Below, piece by piece: positions 54,790 to 62,588 of a stretch of DNA of 62,588 nucleotides (its first letter is position 1; each line of letters starts with the position of its first letter). Where the stretch lies: positions 49,594-112,181 of the forward strand of contig NZ_JANINI010000006.1 in assembly GCF_024580145.1 (NCBI RefSeq), in the 5' to 3' direction. Position numbers and translations under genes: made by a program. The notes below the pieces were generated by a model. It saw only the letters and a program-made list of their open reading frames with translations, searched no databases and was not told the DNA's origin. Origin of the DNA: Methyloversatilis sp. XJ19-49. GTDB taxonomy: Bacteria; Pseudomonadota; Gammaproteobacteria; Burkholderiales; Rhodocyclaceae.

Positions 54790-55098
54790 CTAGACTTCGG
54801 CCGGCTCGTGCGTGTAGCACTTCTTCGGACACACCTTCGAACAGGCCTGACAGCCGATGCAGTTGGCCTGGTGTCCGATCGTCATGACCTTTCTTTCGTA
54901 CTCGTCGTCGTCATCGTCGTTCTCGGGATCCACCACGACCAGATCCCCGTCTTCGGTCATGCCGGCCAGCGCCAGCACGTTGTTGGCGCACACCTTGACG
55001 CAGCGGGCACAGCCGATGCATTTGTCCTGGTTCAGCTTGCTGACGAATTTCGGGGTCCAGATTTCGCCGCTGGGCAGCGTGACGGAAAAGGTGGCCAT
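54790..55098 (-). CDS. fdxB: Nif-specific ferredoxin III, 2[4Fe-4S]
   Basis: 102 residues with two cluster motifs: Cys27-x2-Cys30-x2-Cys33-x3-Cys37 and Cys80-x2-Cys83-x2-Cys86-x3-Cys90. The acidic stretch DDDDD (61-65) lies between them. This is the FdxB family found beside nifNX-nifQ and proposed as electron donor in FeMo-co synthesis or to nitrogenase. A GAAGGA ribosome site precedes the start; the gap to the upstream gene is 116 bases. Confidence 0.93.
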   Translation of the reverse strand: MATFSVTLPSGEIWTPKFVSKLNQDKCIGCARCVKVCANNVLALAGMTEDGDLVVVDPENDDDDDEYERKVMTIGHQANCIGCQACSKVCPKKCYTHEPAEV

Positions 55099-55214
55099 GA
55101 TGCTTCCTTCGATCAGGAGGTCCGTTCGGCAGCGCGATGTCGGTCGCGTATCCGGACAGTACCCGGGTGGTGTCGCGATGGCTGAGCCGCCACGACGGAC
55201 AGTGCTGTACGTGC

Positions 55215-55412
55215 TCAGGCCGTCGCGGCCGCCAGATCCTTGCGCGCCGCCATCAGCGACTGGTGCGCGTCATAAGCCGTCTGCGCCACGTCGAGGATCT
55301 TTTCCCAGTTGGTCGGCAGGTCTTCCGACAGATCGTGAAGATCCATCTTGGCCTGGGTCGCCCGCGCGTTGAGCTTCTTCACTTCGGCCTTCAGCGTTTC
55401 GATGTCAGGCAT
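55215..55412 (-). CDS. DUF683/CCE_0567-type small nif protein
   Basis: 65 residues from the ATG at 55412, with GGAG upstream. Almost entirely helical with a coiled-coil N-terminus (IETLKAEVKKLNARATQAKMDLHDLSED, shown in part by helices) and LPTNWEKILDVAQTAYDAHQ. This family always occurs between the nifX-associated gene and a ferredoxin in nif clusters and includes proteins described as metal-binding; function is unproven. Confidence 0.85.
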   Translation of the reverse strand: MPDIETLKAEVKKLNARATQAKMDLHDLSEDLPTNWEKILDVAQTAYDAHQSLMAARKDLAAATA

Positions 55413-55422
55413 GGCGCGCTCC

Positions 55423-55899
55423 TCAACCCCAGTTGGCAACTTCGTTGTACTTGGTCACCATGCCGACGCCCTCTTCGACGTACTTCTGTCCCGCTTCGGC
55501 CAGCTTGGCATAGCTGGGGAAGCCGAATCGATGTGCGTCTCGCAGTTGCTTGTTCACCGCGATCAGGCGACCGGCGATCAGCACCATGCGGCCGAAGCCT
55601 TCGTGCGACATTTTCATCATCGGCGTCACCATGACCTTGGTTTCGCGTTCGATGGTGAGCCCCACGGCATTGAAGAACAGTTCGATGCGCCACAGCGTTT
55701 CCGGGTCCGGATCGCCCATCAGCGGCAGTGCGCGGCGCGCCTCGGCACTCAGGATGTAGGGCTCGAGCAACTGTGCATCGCTCTTGCCTTCCCACGCACC
55801 GTGCATGTCCTGCGCACGGAACTGCTTGATCAGCTCGCTCAGGAAGGGGGTTGCCAGTGCCGCACTGTCTTCGGCGGTGATGTCCAGGGTTTCAGCCAT
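55423..55899 (-). CDS. NifX-associated protein (DUF269)
   Basis: 158 residues from the ATG at 55899, which has GAGG and overlaps nifX by 8 bases; an earlier ATG (55920) lacks a site. [22 protein letters not shown] and [20 protein letters not shown] are the conserved core of the DUF269 family, found after nifX across diazotrophs. The role is unknown but linked to FeMo-co synthesis by context. Confidence 0.9.
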   Translation of the reverse strand: MAETLDITAEDSAALATPFLSELIKQFRAQDMHGAWEGKSDAQLLEPYILSAEARRALPLMGDPDPETLWRIELFFNAVGLTIERETKVMVTPMMKMSHEGFGRMVLIAGRLIAVNKQLRDAHRFGFPSYAKLAEAGQKYVEEGVGMVTKYNEVANWG

Positions 55900-56308
55900 T
55901 TTGTTCAACCTCGTCTTCAAAATCGAAATCGCGCCGCGCGTCCTTGTCCAGTCCCTTGCGCAGCCACGGCGGCGGCGTACCGCGCAGCACTTCCTGCAGC
56001 TTGTCGAGAATGTCCATGATGGGTTCCGGCTGATTCACCTTGATCGGGTGGATCTTGCTGGCCACCACGCGTGCCGCCGCCGATCCACCGATGGCGGCGA
56101 CATAGACGATGGCGACGTCCTTGATCGCTTCGAGCTTGGGTGCGAGCTTGTCTTCATCGCCGTCCTCGTCGAGCTTGCCGCCGAAGTCGAAACTTTCGAG
56201 AAAGTGGTAGCCGTCGCGGTCGATTTCGTACACCGCGAGGTGTTTGGCCCAGCCGAAGTGCGCGTCGACGCACTGCTTGTCCTGGGTGGCGAAGGCGATT
56301 TTCATCAT
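55892..56308 (-). CDS. nifX: FeMo-co precursor carrier NifX
   Basis: 138 residues. Binds NifB-co and the VK cluster and passes them between NifB, NifEN and later steps. [27 protein letters not shown] is at the N-terminus, and [19 protein letters not shown] in the middle. The start is ATGATG after AGGAG; the second ATG (56305) has better spacing. The acidic end (DFDFEDEVE) overlaps the DUF269 gene. Confidence 0.93.
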   Translation of the reverse strand: MMKIAFATQDKQCVDAHFGWAKHLAVYEIDRDGYHFLESFDFGGKLDEDGDEDKLAPKLEAIKDVAIVYVAAIGGSAAARVVASKIHPIKVNQPEPIMDILDKLQEVLRGTPPPWLRKGLDKDARRDFDFEDEVEQNG

Positions 56309-56340
56309 CTGCTCCTCATGGTTTCGATCGATGGTCGGCT

Positions 56341-57786
56341 TCAGGCGCCGACCGCATCGGGTACGACATCGACTGCCGGGATGGAACTGCTGCAGCCACA
56401 GCCGCCGGTACTGCACGATGCGGCTTCCGCGCCGCTCGCCGCGCGACGGCTCTCTTCCGGCAGCGGCCAGTCCTGCGGTGTGTTCTGGTGCTCGTCGGCG
56501 AGGAAGGTGTTGGCCCAGCCGTTGATCAGTTCGCGCGTGCCGCGATAGCCCACCATCAGCATGTGGGCGGCGCCCAGGCGGTCGAACATCGGGATGCCGA
56601 CGCGCGCCAGCGGCACGCCGAGCCGCTCGGCCGCCTGGCGGCCGTGCGAGTGGGTGATCAGCAGTTGCGCGCCGCCCGCCTTGGCGCGGATTTCGAGGTC
56701 TTCGAGGTCGCCCATCAGCACTTCGGCGCAGGGCACGTCTTCAAGCACGCGCGAGTGCGTCGTGGTGACCGCGGCCACCACGTGCGCACCCATTTCGGTT
56801 GCGGTGGTCGTCAGTGCGTACAGCAGGTCGGGCTCGGCTGCGAAGGCCATGTTCTTGCTGCCGACCCAGAAGTGGGCGTCGAGCATCACGTCCTGCAGCT
56901 GGCTGCGCTGGCGCCGGTACTTGTGCGGCACCGGCCGGCCCGACAGCGCCGACAGGTGCTGCAGGAAGTCGTCGACTGCGCTCAGCCCCGTCAGGCGGTC
57001 GAACACGCGGAACGGCACGCCGCAGCGTTCTTCGATCGCGGCGGCGGCGGCGTCCATGCGCGCGCCGACGGCCAGCGTGGCCTTGGCCGCGCCGAGCTGG
57101 CGCAGTGCGTCGGGCGTGGTGCCGCCGAGCGTGGTCGGCGTGAAGTTCTCCGGAATGTGGCCGTCCATCGAGCCCGATATGTCAGGCATCACGCGCGCCT
57201 GCAGGCCGAAGGCCTCGATCATTTCGCGCAGTTCGTCGATGTCGGCCGGCGTCAGGTGGGCGCCCGGCAGCAGGTTCACCAAGTGGTCGTCGCGCACCTC
57301 GCACGGCTGCGCGAAGGCATCGACCACGGCCAGCACGGCCTTGCCCCAGCCGTCCTCGAAGGCGCCGACGTAATCGGGGGTCGATACATAGACGATGTCG
57401 GTGCCGGCCAGCGTTTCACCGTGCTTTGCGCGAATCAGGTTCAGGTAGCCGTCGACGTCGTCACCCTTGGTTTCGGTGAGCCCGGTCGAGGCGATGGCGA
57501 TCAGCGACGGATTGGCCCGCTTCTTGATGTTGAGGATGGCCTGCTCGATGTTTTCCAGGCCGCCGAGGATGGTGCTCACCTCGTTCATCGCCGTGGTCTG
57601 CATCGGGATCGCTTCCTTGAAGTGGCGCACCAGCAGCACCAGTCCGAACGAGGTGCAGCCCTGCGAGCCATGCATCATCGGCATGCAGTTGTCCAGGCCC
57701 ATGAAGGCGTAGCACGCACCGAGCGGCTGGCTCATCTTCAGCGGATTGACTGTGCACGCCTTTTTCGAATCGACGACGGTGGCCAT
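56341..57786 (-). CDS. nifN: FeMo-co scaffold subunit NifN
   Basis: 481 residues. With NifE it forms the scaffold on which NifB-co is turned into FeMo-co. Relevant stretches: CTVNPLKMSQPLGACYAFMG, MPMMHGSQGCTSFGLVLLVRHF, NEVSTILGGLENIEQAI and LPGAHLTPADIDELR. A cysteine-rich tail SCSTGGCGCSSS occurs near the C-terminus. It begins 17 bases after nifE. Confidence 0.96.
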   Translation of the reverse strand: MATVVDSKKACTVNPLKMSQPLGACYAFMGLDNCMPMMHGSQGCTSFGLVLLVRHFKEAIPMQTTAMNEVSTILGGLENIEQAILNIKKRANPSLIAIASTGLTETKGDDVDGYLNLIRAKHGETLAGTDIVYVSTPDYVGAFEDGWGKAVLAVVDAFAQPCEVRDDHLVNLLPGAHLTPADIDELREMIEAFGLQARVMPDISGSMDGHIPENFTPTTLGGTTPDALRQLGAAKATLAVGARMDAAAAAIEERCGVPFRVFDRLTGLSAVDDFLQHLSALSGRPVPHKYRRQRSQLQDVMLDAHFWVGSKNMAFAAEPDLLYALTTTATEMGAHVVAAVTTTHSRVLEDVPCAEVLMGDLEDLEIRAKAGGAQLLITHSHGRQAAERLGVPLARVGIPMFDRLGAAHMLMVGYRGTRELINGWANTFLADEHQNTPQDWPLPEESRRAASGAEAASCSTGGCGCSSSIPAVDVVPDAVGA

Positions 57787-57803
57787 GGTTCACGTCCTCC
57801 GGT

Positions 57804-59204
57804 TCAGGCGGCGTCGACCGCGATGTCCCACGGGGCGGGCTTGCGCACCTGCTCCCAGATCGGGTTGTGGAGCGCCTTGTCGATCTCGCGCACCAGATCG
57901 ACCATGCCTTCGTAGCCGGCGTAGGCGTGGTGGCGTTCCTGGTTGATGTCCAGCCAGGGCATCTTCGCCTTCAGCGCGATGAACTGGCTGCGACCGCCCG
58001 ACAACATGATGTCGGCCTTGGCGTCCTTGAGCATCGCGTACATTTCGCGCGGCGTCATGTCGTCGATCATGTGGGCGTCCTGACCCATCAGTTCCTTGAT
58101 CTTTTCCTTGTCTTCCTTGGTCGACTTCTTGACGCTGGTGCCGACGATTTCCAGACCGGCTTCCTGCAGCGCGGCGACCACCGACCAGCTCTTCACGCCG
58201 CCGGTGATCAGCAGCACCTTCTTGCCTTCGAGCCGCGGGCGATAGGCGGCGATGCGTTCGAAGGCACGCTTTTCCTCGACCGCGATCAATGCTTCGGTGC
58301 GTGCCTTGAGCTCTTCCGGTGCGCCCTTCTGAACCAGCAGGCGGGCGATTTCGCGCAGTGTTTCCGACATGTCGCCGATGCCGTAGAACGAGCCTTCGAA
58401 GAACGGGATGTCGTAGCGCTCTTCCATCTTGCGCGCGATGTTGATCATCGACTTCGAGCACACCATCATCGCCGCCTTGGCGCGGTGGCTGTACGCGACT
58501 TCGCGATAGCGGCCGTCGCCCGAGATACAGGACAGGATGCGCACGCCGAGCGCGTCGAGCAGCGGCTTGATCTGCCACAGTTCGCCGGCCAGGTTGTATT
58601 CGCCGATGATGTTGATGTCGTAGGGCGTGACGAAGTCCGGCTCTTCGGTGCCGATCACGTAGTCGAGCAGCGCCTCGGCGCCGAGCTTGTTGCCGAGGTT
58701 CTTCGGGCCGACGAAGCCAGGGGCGTTAACCGGAATCACCGGCTTGCCGAATTTTTCGGTGGCCCGCTTGCACACCGCCTCGATGTCGTCGCCGATCAGC
58801 GCGGTGACACAGGTCTGATAGACGAACACCGCCGGCGGGTCGTACTTCTCGATGATTTCCTTCACCGACCTGAACAGCCGCTTCTCGCCGCCGTAGATCA
58901 CGTCCAGTTCATTGATGTCGGTGGTGAAGCCGGTGCGGTAGAGCTGCGAGGTGCTGGACGAGGAATTGCGGTTGTCCCACGAGTTGCCCTCGCAGGCGAT
59001 CGGGCCGTGCACCAGATGGGCGACATCGACGATGGGCTGCAGCGCGACCTTGGCGCCGTCGAAGGCACAGCCGCCGGCCGCCGCGCCGGGAGAAAGCTGC
59101 TTGGTGCAGCCCTTCTTCTTTTCCTTGGCCGACTTGTTCTGGTTGTGCTCGCAGGCGGGTTCTTCGAACACGTCCTGGATCTTGGCGGATACACGGGCAT
59201 CCAT
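57804..59204 (-). CDS. nifE: FeMo-co scaffold subunit NifE
   Basis: 466 residues. Partner of NifN, related to NifD. Seen: AAAGGCAFDGAKVALQPIVD, VAHLVHGPIACEGNSWDNR, VFVYQTCVTALIGDDIEAVC and the VNAPGFVGPKNLGNKLG region. A lysine- and cysteine-rich N-terminus (CEHNQNKSAKEKKKGCTKQL) precedes the first cluster site. A sigma-54 promoter candidate is 59 bases upstream. It is the first gene of a seven-gene operon to nifQ. Confidence 0.96.
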   Translation of the reverse strand: MDARVSAKIQDVFEEPACEHNQNKSAKEKKKGCTKQLSPGAAAGGCAFDGAKVALQPIVDVAHLVHGPIACEGNSWDNRNSSSSTSQLYRTGFTTDINELDVIYGGEKRLFRSVKEIIEKYDPPAVFVYQTCVTALIGDDIEAVCKRATEKFGKPVIPVNAPGFVGPKNLGNKLGAEALLDYVIGTEEPDFVTPYDINIIGEYNLAGELWQIKPLLDALGVRILSCISGDGRYREVAYSHRAKAAMMVCSKSMINIARKMEERYDIPFFEGSFYGIGDMSETLREIARLLVQKGAPEELKARTEALIAVEEKRAFERIAAYRPRLEGKKVLLITGGVKSWSVVAALQEAGLEIVGTSVKKSTKEDKEKIKELMGQDAHMIDDMTPREMYAMLKDAKADIMLSGGRSQFIALKAKMPWLDINQERHHAYAGYEGMVDLVREIDKALHNPIWEQVRKPAPWDIAVDAA

Positions 59205-59262
59205 TGCACACCTCCGATTCGGTCATGGCATCCGTCGCTCGCGACGGCCCTGCAGCCACTTC

Positions 59263-59278
59263 AGCAGGAATGATGCCA
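59263..59278 (-). promoter_or_regulatory. Sigma-54 promoter of the nifE operon
   Basis: On the - strand TGGCAT (59278-59273), five bases CATTC and CTGCT (59267-59263): GG and GC at the right distance, one mismatch in the -12 element. The predicted start near 59252 gives a 48-base leader. A NifA-like TGA-N10-ACA (one mismatch) is at 59352-59367, about 107 bases before the start. Confidence 0.65.
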
Positions 59279-59405
59279 AGCCGCTGCAGCGCACAAAGCA
59301 GCCATCGAATCAGCGCAGTAGCGTCACGACGCCCTTCAGTCCGACAAACCGTGAGCGGTTTGCGACACGGCTTTGTCGGGTTTGGCAGGTGTCGCGCCGG
59401 CGGCA

Positions 59406-59720
59406 TCACTCGATGCCGTCCATTTTTGCCTTCTGATAGATGGCCGCCTGCAGGCGCCGTGCAATGCCGCCAGGACTGGCGTCGAAGTCACGGCTTGCCG
59501 CGTTCAGGGCGTCCTGCGCGATGGCCGACTCGGGCAGGGTGAGCGCGATGCGCCCGGCCATGTGCGTGGCCTGCGGCACCGCACGCAGGATGGCCTGGCG
59601 GTTCGGGTGCTCGATCAGCGGCACCAGCTTCGTGGCTTCCGGCCTCCCGTCAAGGCATACGGCATCGTCGATCACTTCGACCTTGCGGCCGTCTTCCGTC
59701 GTCTTTACATGGATCGTCAT
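59406..59720 (-). CDS. Small unknown nif-cluster protein
   Basis: 104 residues from the ATG at 59720. I do not recognise the family. The N-terminal part (MTIHVKTTEDGRKVEVIDDA) looks like a beta hairpin; the rest is helical with conserved-looking NRQAILRAVPQATHMAGRIA and GIARRLQAAIYQKAKM. A single cysteine is at 22. It has a candidate sigma-54 promoter, lies between nifE and the receiver-AAA+-nifF operon, and is divergent from the latter. Confidence 0.65.
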   Translation of the reverse strand: MTIHVKTTEDGRKVEVIDDAVCLDGRPEATKLVPLIEHPNRQAILRAVPQATHMAGRIALTLPESAIAQDALNAASRDFDASPGGIARRLQAAIYQKAKMDGIE

Positions 59721-59762
59721 TTCGCTTCTCCCGTCAGGATGGGTTGCACACAGGGGGCGTGA

Positions 59763-59778
59763 AGCAGGAGACGTGCCG
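59763..59778 (-). promoter_or_regulatory. Sigma-54 promoter candidate of the small unknown gene
   Basis: On the - strand CGGCAC (59778-59773), five bases GTCTC and CTGCT (59767-59763). The GG and GC pairs are at the correct distance, with one mismatch in each element. The predicted start is near 59752, 32 bases before the ATG. Confidence 0.55.
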
Positions 59779-59782
59779 CGAC

Positions 59783-59798
59783 GGGAACGAAGCTTGCT
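59783..59798 (+). promoter_or_regulatory. Sigma-54 promoter candidate of the receiver-AAA+-nifF operon
   Basis: GGGAAC (59783-59788), five bases and TTGCT (59794-59798), with GG and GC correctly spaced and the -12 element perfect. The predicted start near 59810 is 29 bases before the receiver ATG. It is only four bases from the oppositely directed candidate. Confidence 0.55.
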
Positions 59799-59838
59799 CA
59801 TGTGTCGGCAGACACCCATCGACACGGAGGCAACCAGC

Positions 59839-60264
59839 ATGCAGATCGGCGTAGACAGCCAGCGCGCGGTGGAAAACAAGCGCGTATTCGTGGTCGACAA
59901 CGACGACGTCGTCAGCATGGCGCTGCAGTTCATGCTGGCCGACGAAATGGAAACCCATGTGCTGGCCGACAGCGCCGAGGCGCTTGCCAAGGGCCGCAGC
60001 GCGCCGCCCGACCTGCTGCTGCTCGGTGCCGGCGTGCTGGCGAGCGAAGGCGTTGACGTGGTGACGCGCCTGAAGGAAGGGCTGGGCGGCGTGAAGATGC
60101 TCGTGGTGTGCAGCGATGCCGACGACGACGACGTCAGGGCGGCTCTGGCACTGGGTGCGGAAAGCACCTTGCTGCGTCCGCTCAAGGTAGAGAACGTGCG
60201 GCGCAAGGTCGACACCCAGCTGGGCCGTCGCACGCCGCTCGAAATCCCGGTGGTGCTGCGCTGA
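59839..60264 (+). CDS. Degenerate receiver-domain protein
   Basis: 141 residues from the ATG at 59839 (CGGAGG site). The fold matches a response-regulator receiver: KRVFVVDNDDVVSMALQFML, then LLLLGAGVLASEGVDVV and KMLVVCSDADDDDVRAALALG. The phosphoacceptor aspartate is replaced by Gly63, and the conserved lysine by Arg113, while Asp20 remains. It therefore should not be phosphorylated in the normal way. No output domain. It may be an adaptor for the AAA+ ATPase encoded 10 bases downstream. Confidence 0.75.
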   Translation: MQIGVDSQRAVENKRVFVVDNDDVVSMALQFMLADEMETHVLADSAEALAKGRSAPPDLLLLGAGVLASEGVDVVTRLKEGLGGVKMLVVCSDADDDDVRAALALGAESTLLRPLKVENVRRKVDTQLGRRTPLEIPVVLR

Positions 60265-60274
60265 GCGCCCGGCG

Positions 60275-61984
60275 ATGAAAGTCCTGATCGACGCCCCGCA
60301 CGTCGAGAGCATGATCGACGCCTTCCCCGACCTGGCGACGCTGCGCGAGCAGCTTCGCTTCGGCAATCGGGTTGAAGTGCCGGTGTCGCGGCTGTCCATC
60401 GACGCCATGCGCTTCCTCGGCAAGCTCTACAGCGAGGCGGGGCCGGCCATGCAGGCGCGCGCCGCGCACCTGGCCACGCTGCAGCGTGCGCTGGAAGGTG
60501 ACGGCCGGCGCTTCGCCGCCGGCGACCTCGAATCGCTGGTGCCGGCGCTGGCGCGCCACCTGGCGACAGATGCCATCCGCGGCTGGCTGTTCACAGCCAA
60601 TCTGATGACCCGGCCACTGCCCTGGGTGGTCAGCCGGCTCGACTACACGCCGGCCGGAAGCGATGAAACCGGCAAGGTGTTCATCGAGCTGAAGGCCAAT
60701 GTGAAAGCCACGCTTGCGACTGCCGTCATCCGCATCTACGGCGCCGACGTGGTCGACCGCACCGTGGGCGAAATACTGGCCGCCAAGGGCTTCCTGAAAG
60801 AGACGCCGGAACTGATCGACGCCTACGACGACACCATCGGCCGCTACTTCGACTGGCGCGGCCGCTACGGCGAACAGTTCTCCGGCACCGGCACCGGCTT
60901 CCACGCCGAAGATCCGGGCGCCAGCCACCGCGACACCGACTGGACGCGCAAGGACGTCGTCGTGCTGTCGGCCTGCGGCGGCGCGGCGCGTCTGGTCAAC
61001 GACGAAGGCATCCTGCCGGCGCGCACGCTGCTGCTCGACGCGCCGGGCGACATCCTCGGTCCGTATCTGCGCAAGGCGGCGAAGAGCAACCGCTACGACG
61101 CCGAAGAAGAGGTCGGCGCCTCGCGCGACGCGATGCCAGAAGGCCTTTTTTCGCAGTTGCCGGTGCACCCTTACATCCTGATGTTCCACCTCGACCTGCA
61201 CCACTATCTGTGGGTGCACGTCGACGACATCTCGCCCTACGCCTACCAGCCGGCGCTGAAGCAGAAGCTGGTGCTGCCGCCGGAACAGACCGATCTGATC
61301 GATATCCTGACCGCCGAGATGGACGTGCTGATGGACGACATCATCGCCGGCAAGTCGGGCGGCACGACCGTGCTGTGCGCCGGCCCGGCCGGCGTCGGCA
61401 AGACGCTGACCGCCGAGGTGTATTCGGAGATCATCCGCCGTCCGCTGTACCGCGTGCATTCGGGCCAGCTCGGCCTGAATGTGGCGCAGATGGAAACCGC
61501 GCTGAAGGACGTGCTCACCCGCGCCCAGCGCTGGGGCGCGGTGATGCTGATCGACGAGGCCGACGTCTATATCAAGCGGCGCGACGACAACATCACGATG
61601 AACGCCGTGGTCGGCGTATTCCTGCGCGTGCTCGAGTACTTCAACGGCCTGCTGTTCCTGACCACCAACCGCGTCGACGACATCGACGAAGCCATCGTGT
61701 CGCGCTGCATCGCGCTGATCAAGTACGTGCCGCCCGACCATGCGGCGCGTGCTCGCATCTGGCAGGTGATGGCGGCGCAGTTCGCGCTCGACATCGACGA
61801 CGCGCTGATCGCGCAACTGACCGTGCTGTTCCCCGCCGCCACCGGACGCGACATCAAGGGCCTGTCGAAGCTCGCTGCCAAGTACTGCCAGCACAAGGCC
61901 TGCCTGCCGACGCTCGACGTGTTCAAGCGCTGCGCGATCTTCCGCGGCATGGACCAGGCGCACGAAATTGAAACCGCTTCCTGA
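60275..61984 (+). CDS. AAA+ ATPase with unknown N-terminal domain, nif-linked
   Basis: 569 residues. The C-terminal AAA+ module has Walker A GPAGVGKT (370-377), Walker B VMLIDEAD with Asp427/Glu428, sensor-1 Asn465 (TTNRVDDIDEAI) and arginine finger Arg477. The N-terminal about 330 residues are of no family I can name; they contain WLFTANLMTRPLPWVVSRLD and GGAARLVNDEGILPARTLLL. It is not ClpX: no zinc-binding domain and no IGF loop. Position between a receiver-like gene and nifF is similar to Azotobacter vinelandii, where clpX2 adjoins nifF. A remodelling role for a nitrogenase component is inference. Confidence 0.8.
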   Translation: MKVLIDAPHVESMIDAFPDLATLREQLRFGNRVEVPVSRLSIDAMRFLGKLYSEAGPAMQARAAHLATLQRALEGDGRRFAAGDLESLVPALARHLATDAIRGWLFTANLMTRPLPWVVSRLDYTPAGSDETGKVFIELKANVKATLATAVIRIYGADVVDRTVGEILAAKGFLKETPELIDAYDDTIGRYFDWRGRYGEQFSGTGTGFHAEDPGASHRDTDWTRKDVVVLSACGGAARLVNDEGILPARTLLLDAPGDILGPYLRKAAKSNRYDAEEEVGASRDAMPEGLFSQLPVHPYILMFHLDLHHYLWVHVDDISPYAYQPALKQKLVLPPEQTDLIDILTAEMDVLMDDIIAGKSGGTTVLCAGPAGVGKTLTAEVYSEIIRRPLYRVHSGQLGLNVAQMETALKDVLTRAQRWGAVMLIDEADVYIKRRDDNITMNAVVGVFLRVLEYFNGLLFLTTNRVDDIDEAIVSRCIALIKYVPPDHAARARIWQVMAAQFALDIDDALIAQLTVLFPAATGRDIKGLSKLAAKYCQHKACLPTLDVFKRCAIFRGMDQAHEIETAS

Positions 61985-61998
61985 CCCACCTCATCTGA

Positions 61999-62553
<555 letters not shown>

Positions 62554-62555
62554 TC

Positions 62556-62588
62556 GTGGCCGAGCGTTGGGGCAAGCAGCGCGCACCC
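62556..62588 (+). CDS. Possible start of a further gene
   Basis: A GTG two bases after the nifF stop opens an 11-codon frame (VAERWGKQRAP) that runs out of the window. The start is close enough to be coupled to nifF but has no clear ribosome site of its own, so this is tentative. Confidence 0.3.
   Translation, partial: MAERWGKQRAP

Overview
The window is high-G+C (about two thirds by eye), gene-dense DNA, almost certainly from a betaproteobacterium of the Rhodocyclales type. The reasons are the glycolytic/Calvin gene order (fbp, prk, tkt, gap, pgk, pyk, fba, purC) behind a divergent cbbR, a complete respiratory narXL-narKK-narGHJI locus, and a nif accessory cluster whose NifA carries the oxygen-sensing cysteine pattern common in alpha- and betaproteobacteria. 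I saw no tRNA, rRNA, CRISPR, prophage or insertion-sequence gene. The species cannot be fixed from what I can see.

Layout. (1) 1-4.3 kb: the end of a cbpA-type DnaJ protein, cbpM and an orphan double-domain ArsA ATPase on the + strand, facing a lipocalin and a small monooxygenase-fold protein. (2) 3.9-18.5 kb, - strand: nitrate respiration. The sensor-regulator pair narX-narL precedes narK1-narK2-narG-narH-narJ-narI, and the same direction continues into a parvulin isomerase, a beta carbonic anhydrase and a membrane protein. (3) 18.7-21.3 kb: an orphan multi-PAS histidine kinase. (4) 21.3-32.9 kb: purC, fba, pyk, pgk, gap, tkt, prkB and fbp on the - strand with cbbR divergent. The 414-base cbbR-fbp gap holds what looks like a separate small RNA gene. 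(5) 32.9-45 kb: housekeeping and signalling genes (inositol-monophosphatase family, redoxin, rsmE, polyphosphate:AMP phosphotransferase, argA, a diguanylate cyclase, yggX, a Sel1-repeat protein, a trypsin-like protease, a flavin reductase and glnS). (6) 45.1-62.6 kb: the nitrogen-fixation accessory region. It holds rseC and nifA; nifV-cysE-nifW-ferritin-like-[2Fe-2S] ferredoxin-TPR on +; nifE-nifN-nifX-DUF269-DUF683-fdxB-nifQ on -; and a divergent pair made of a small unknown gene (-) and a degenerate receiver-AAA+ ATPase-nifF operon (+).

How the genes work together. The nif genes here cover regulation (NifA), homocitrate supply (NifV), cofactor scaffold and carriers (NifE, NifN, NifX, NifQ), nitrogenase protection or maturation (NifW) and electron delivery (NifF, FdxB, a Shethna-type ferredoxin). 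Structural nifHDK and nifB are not in the window. I found good sigma-54 promoter candidates before rseC, nifV and nifE, and a back-to-back pair between the small unknown gene and the receiver-AAA+-nifF operon. This suggests NifA controls more than the classical nif genes.

A 31-base repeat with short inverted ends occurs about ten times, only between genes and mostly at their 3' ends. One cluster sits in a 192-base-period tandem duplication that includes the tail of a methyltransferase gene. The observations most worth following are the structured RNA between cbbR and fbp and the unstudied sigma-54-linked receiver/AAA+/small-protein group beside nifF.
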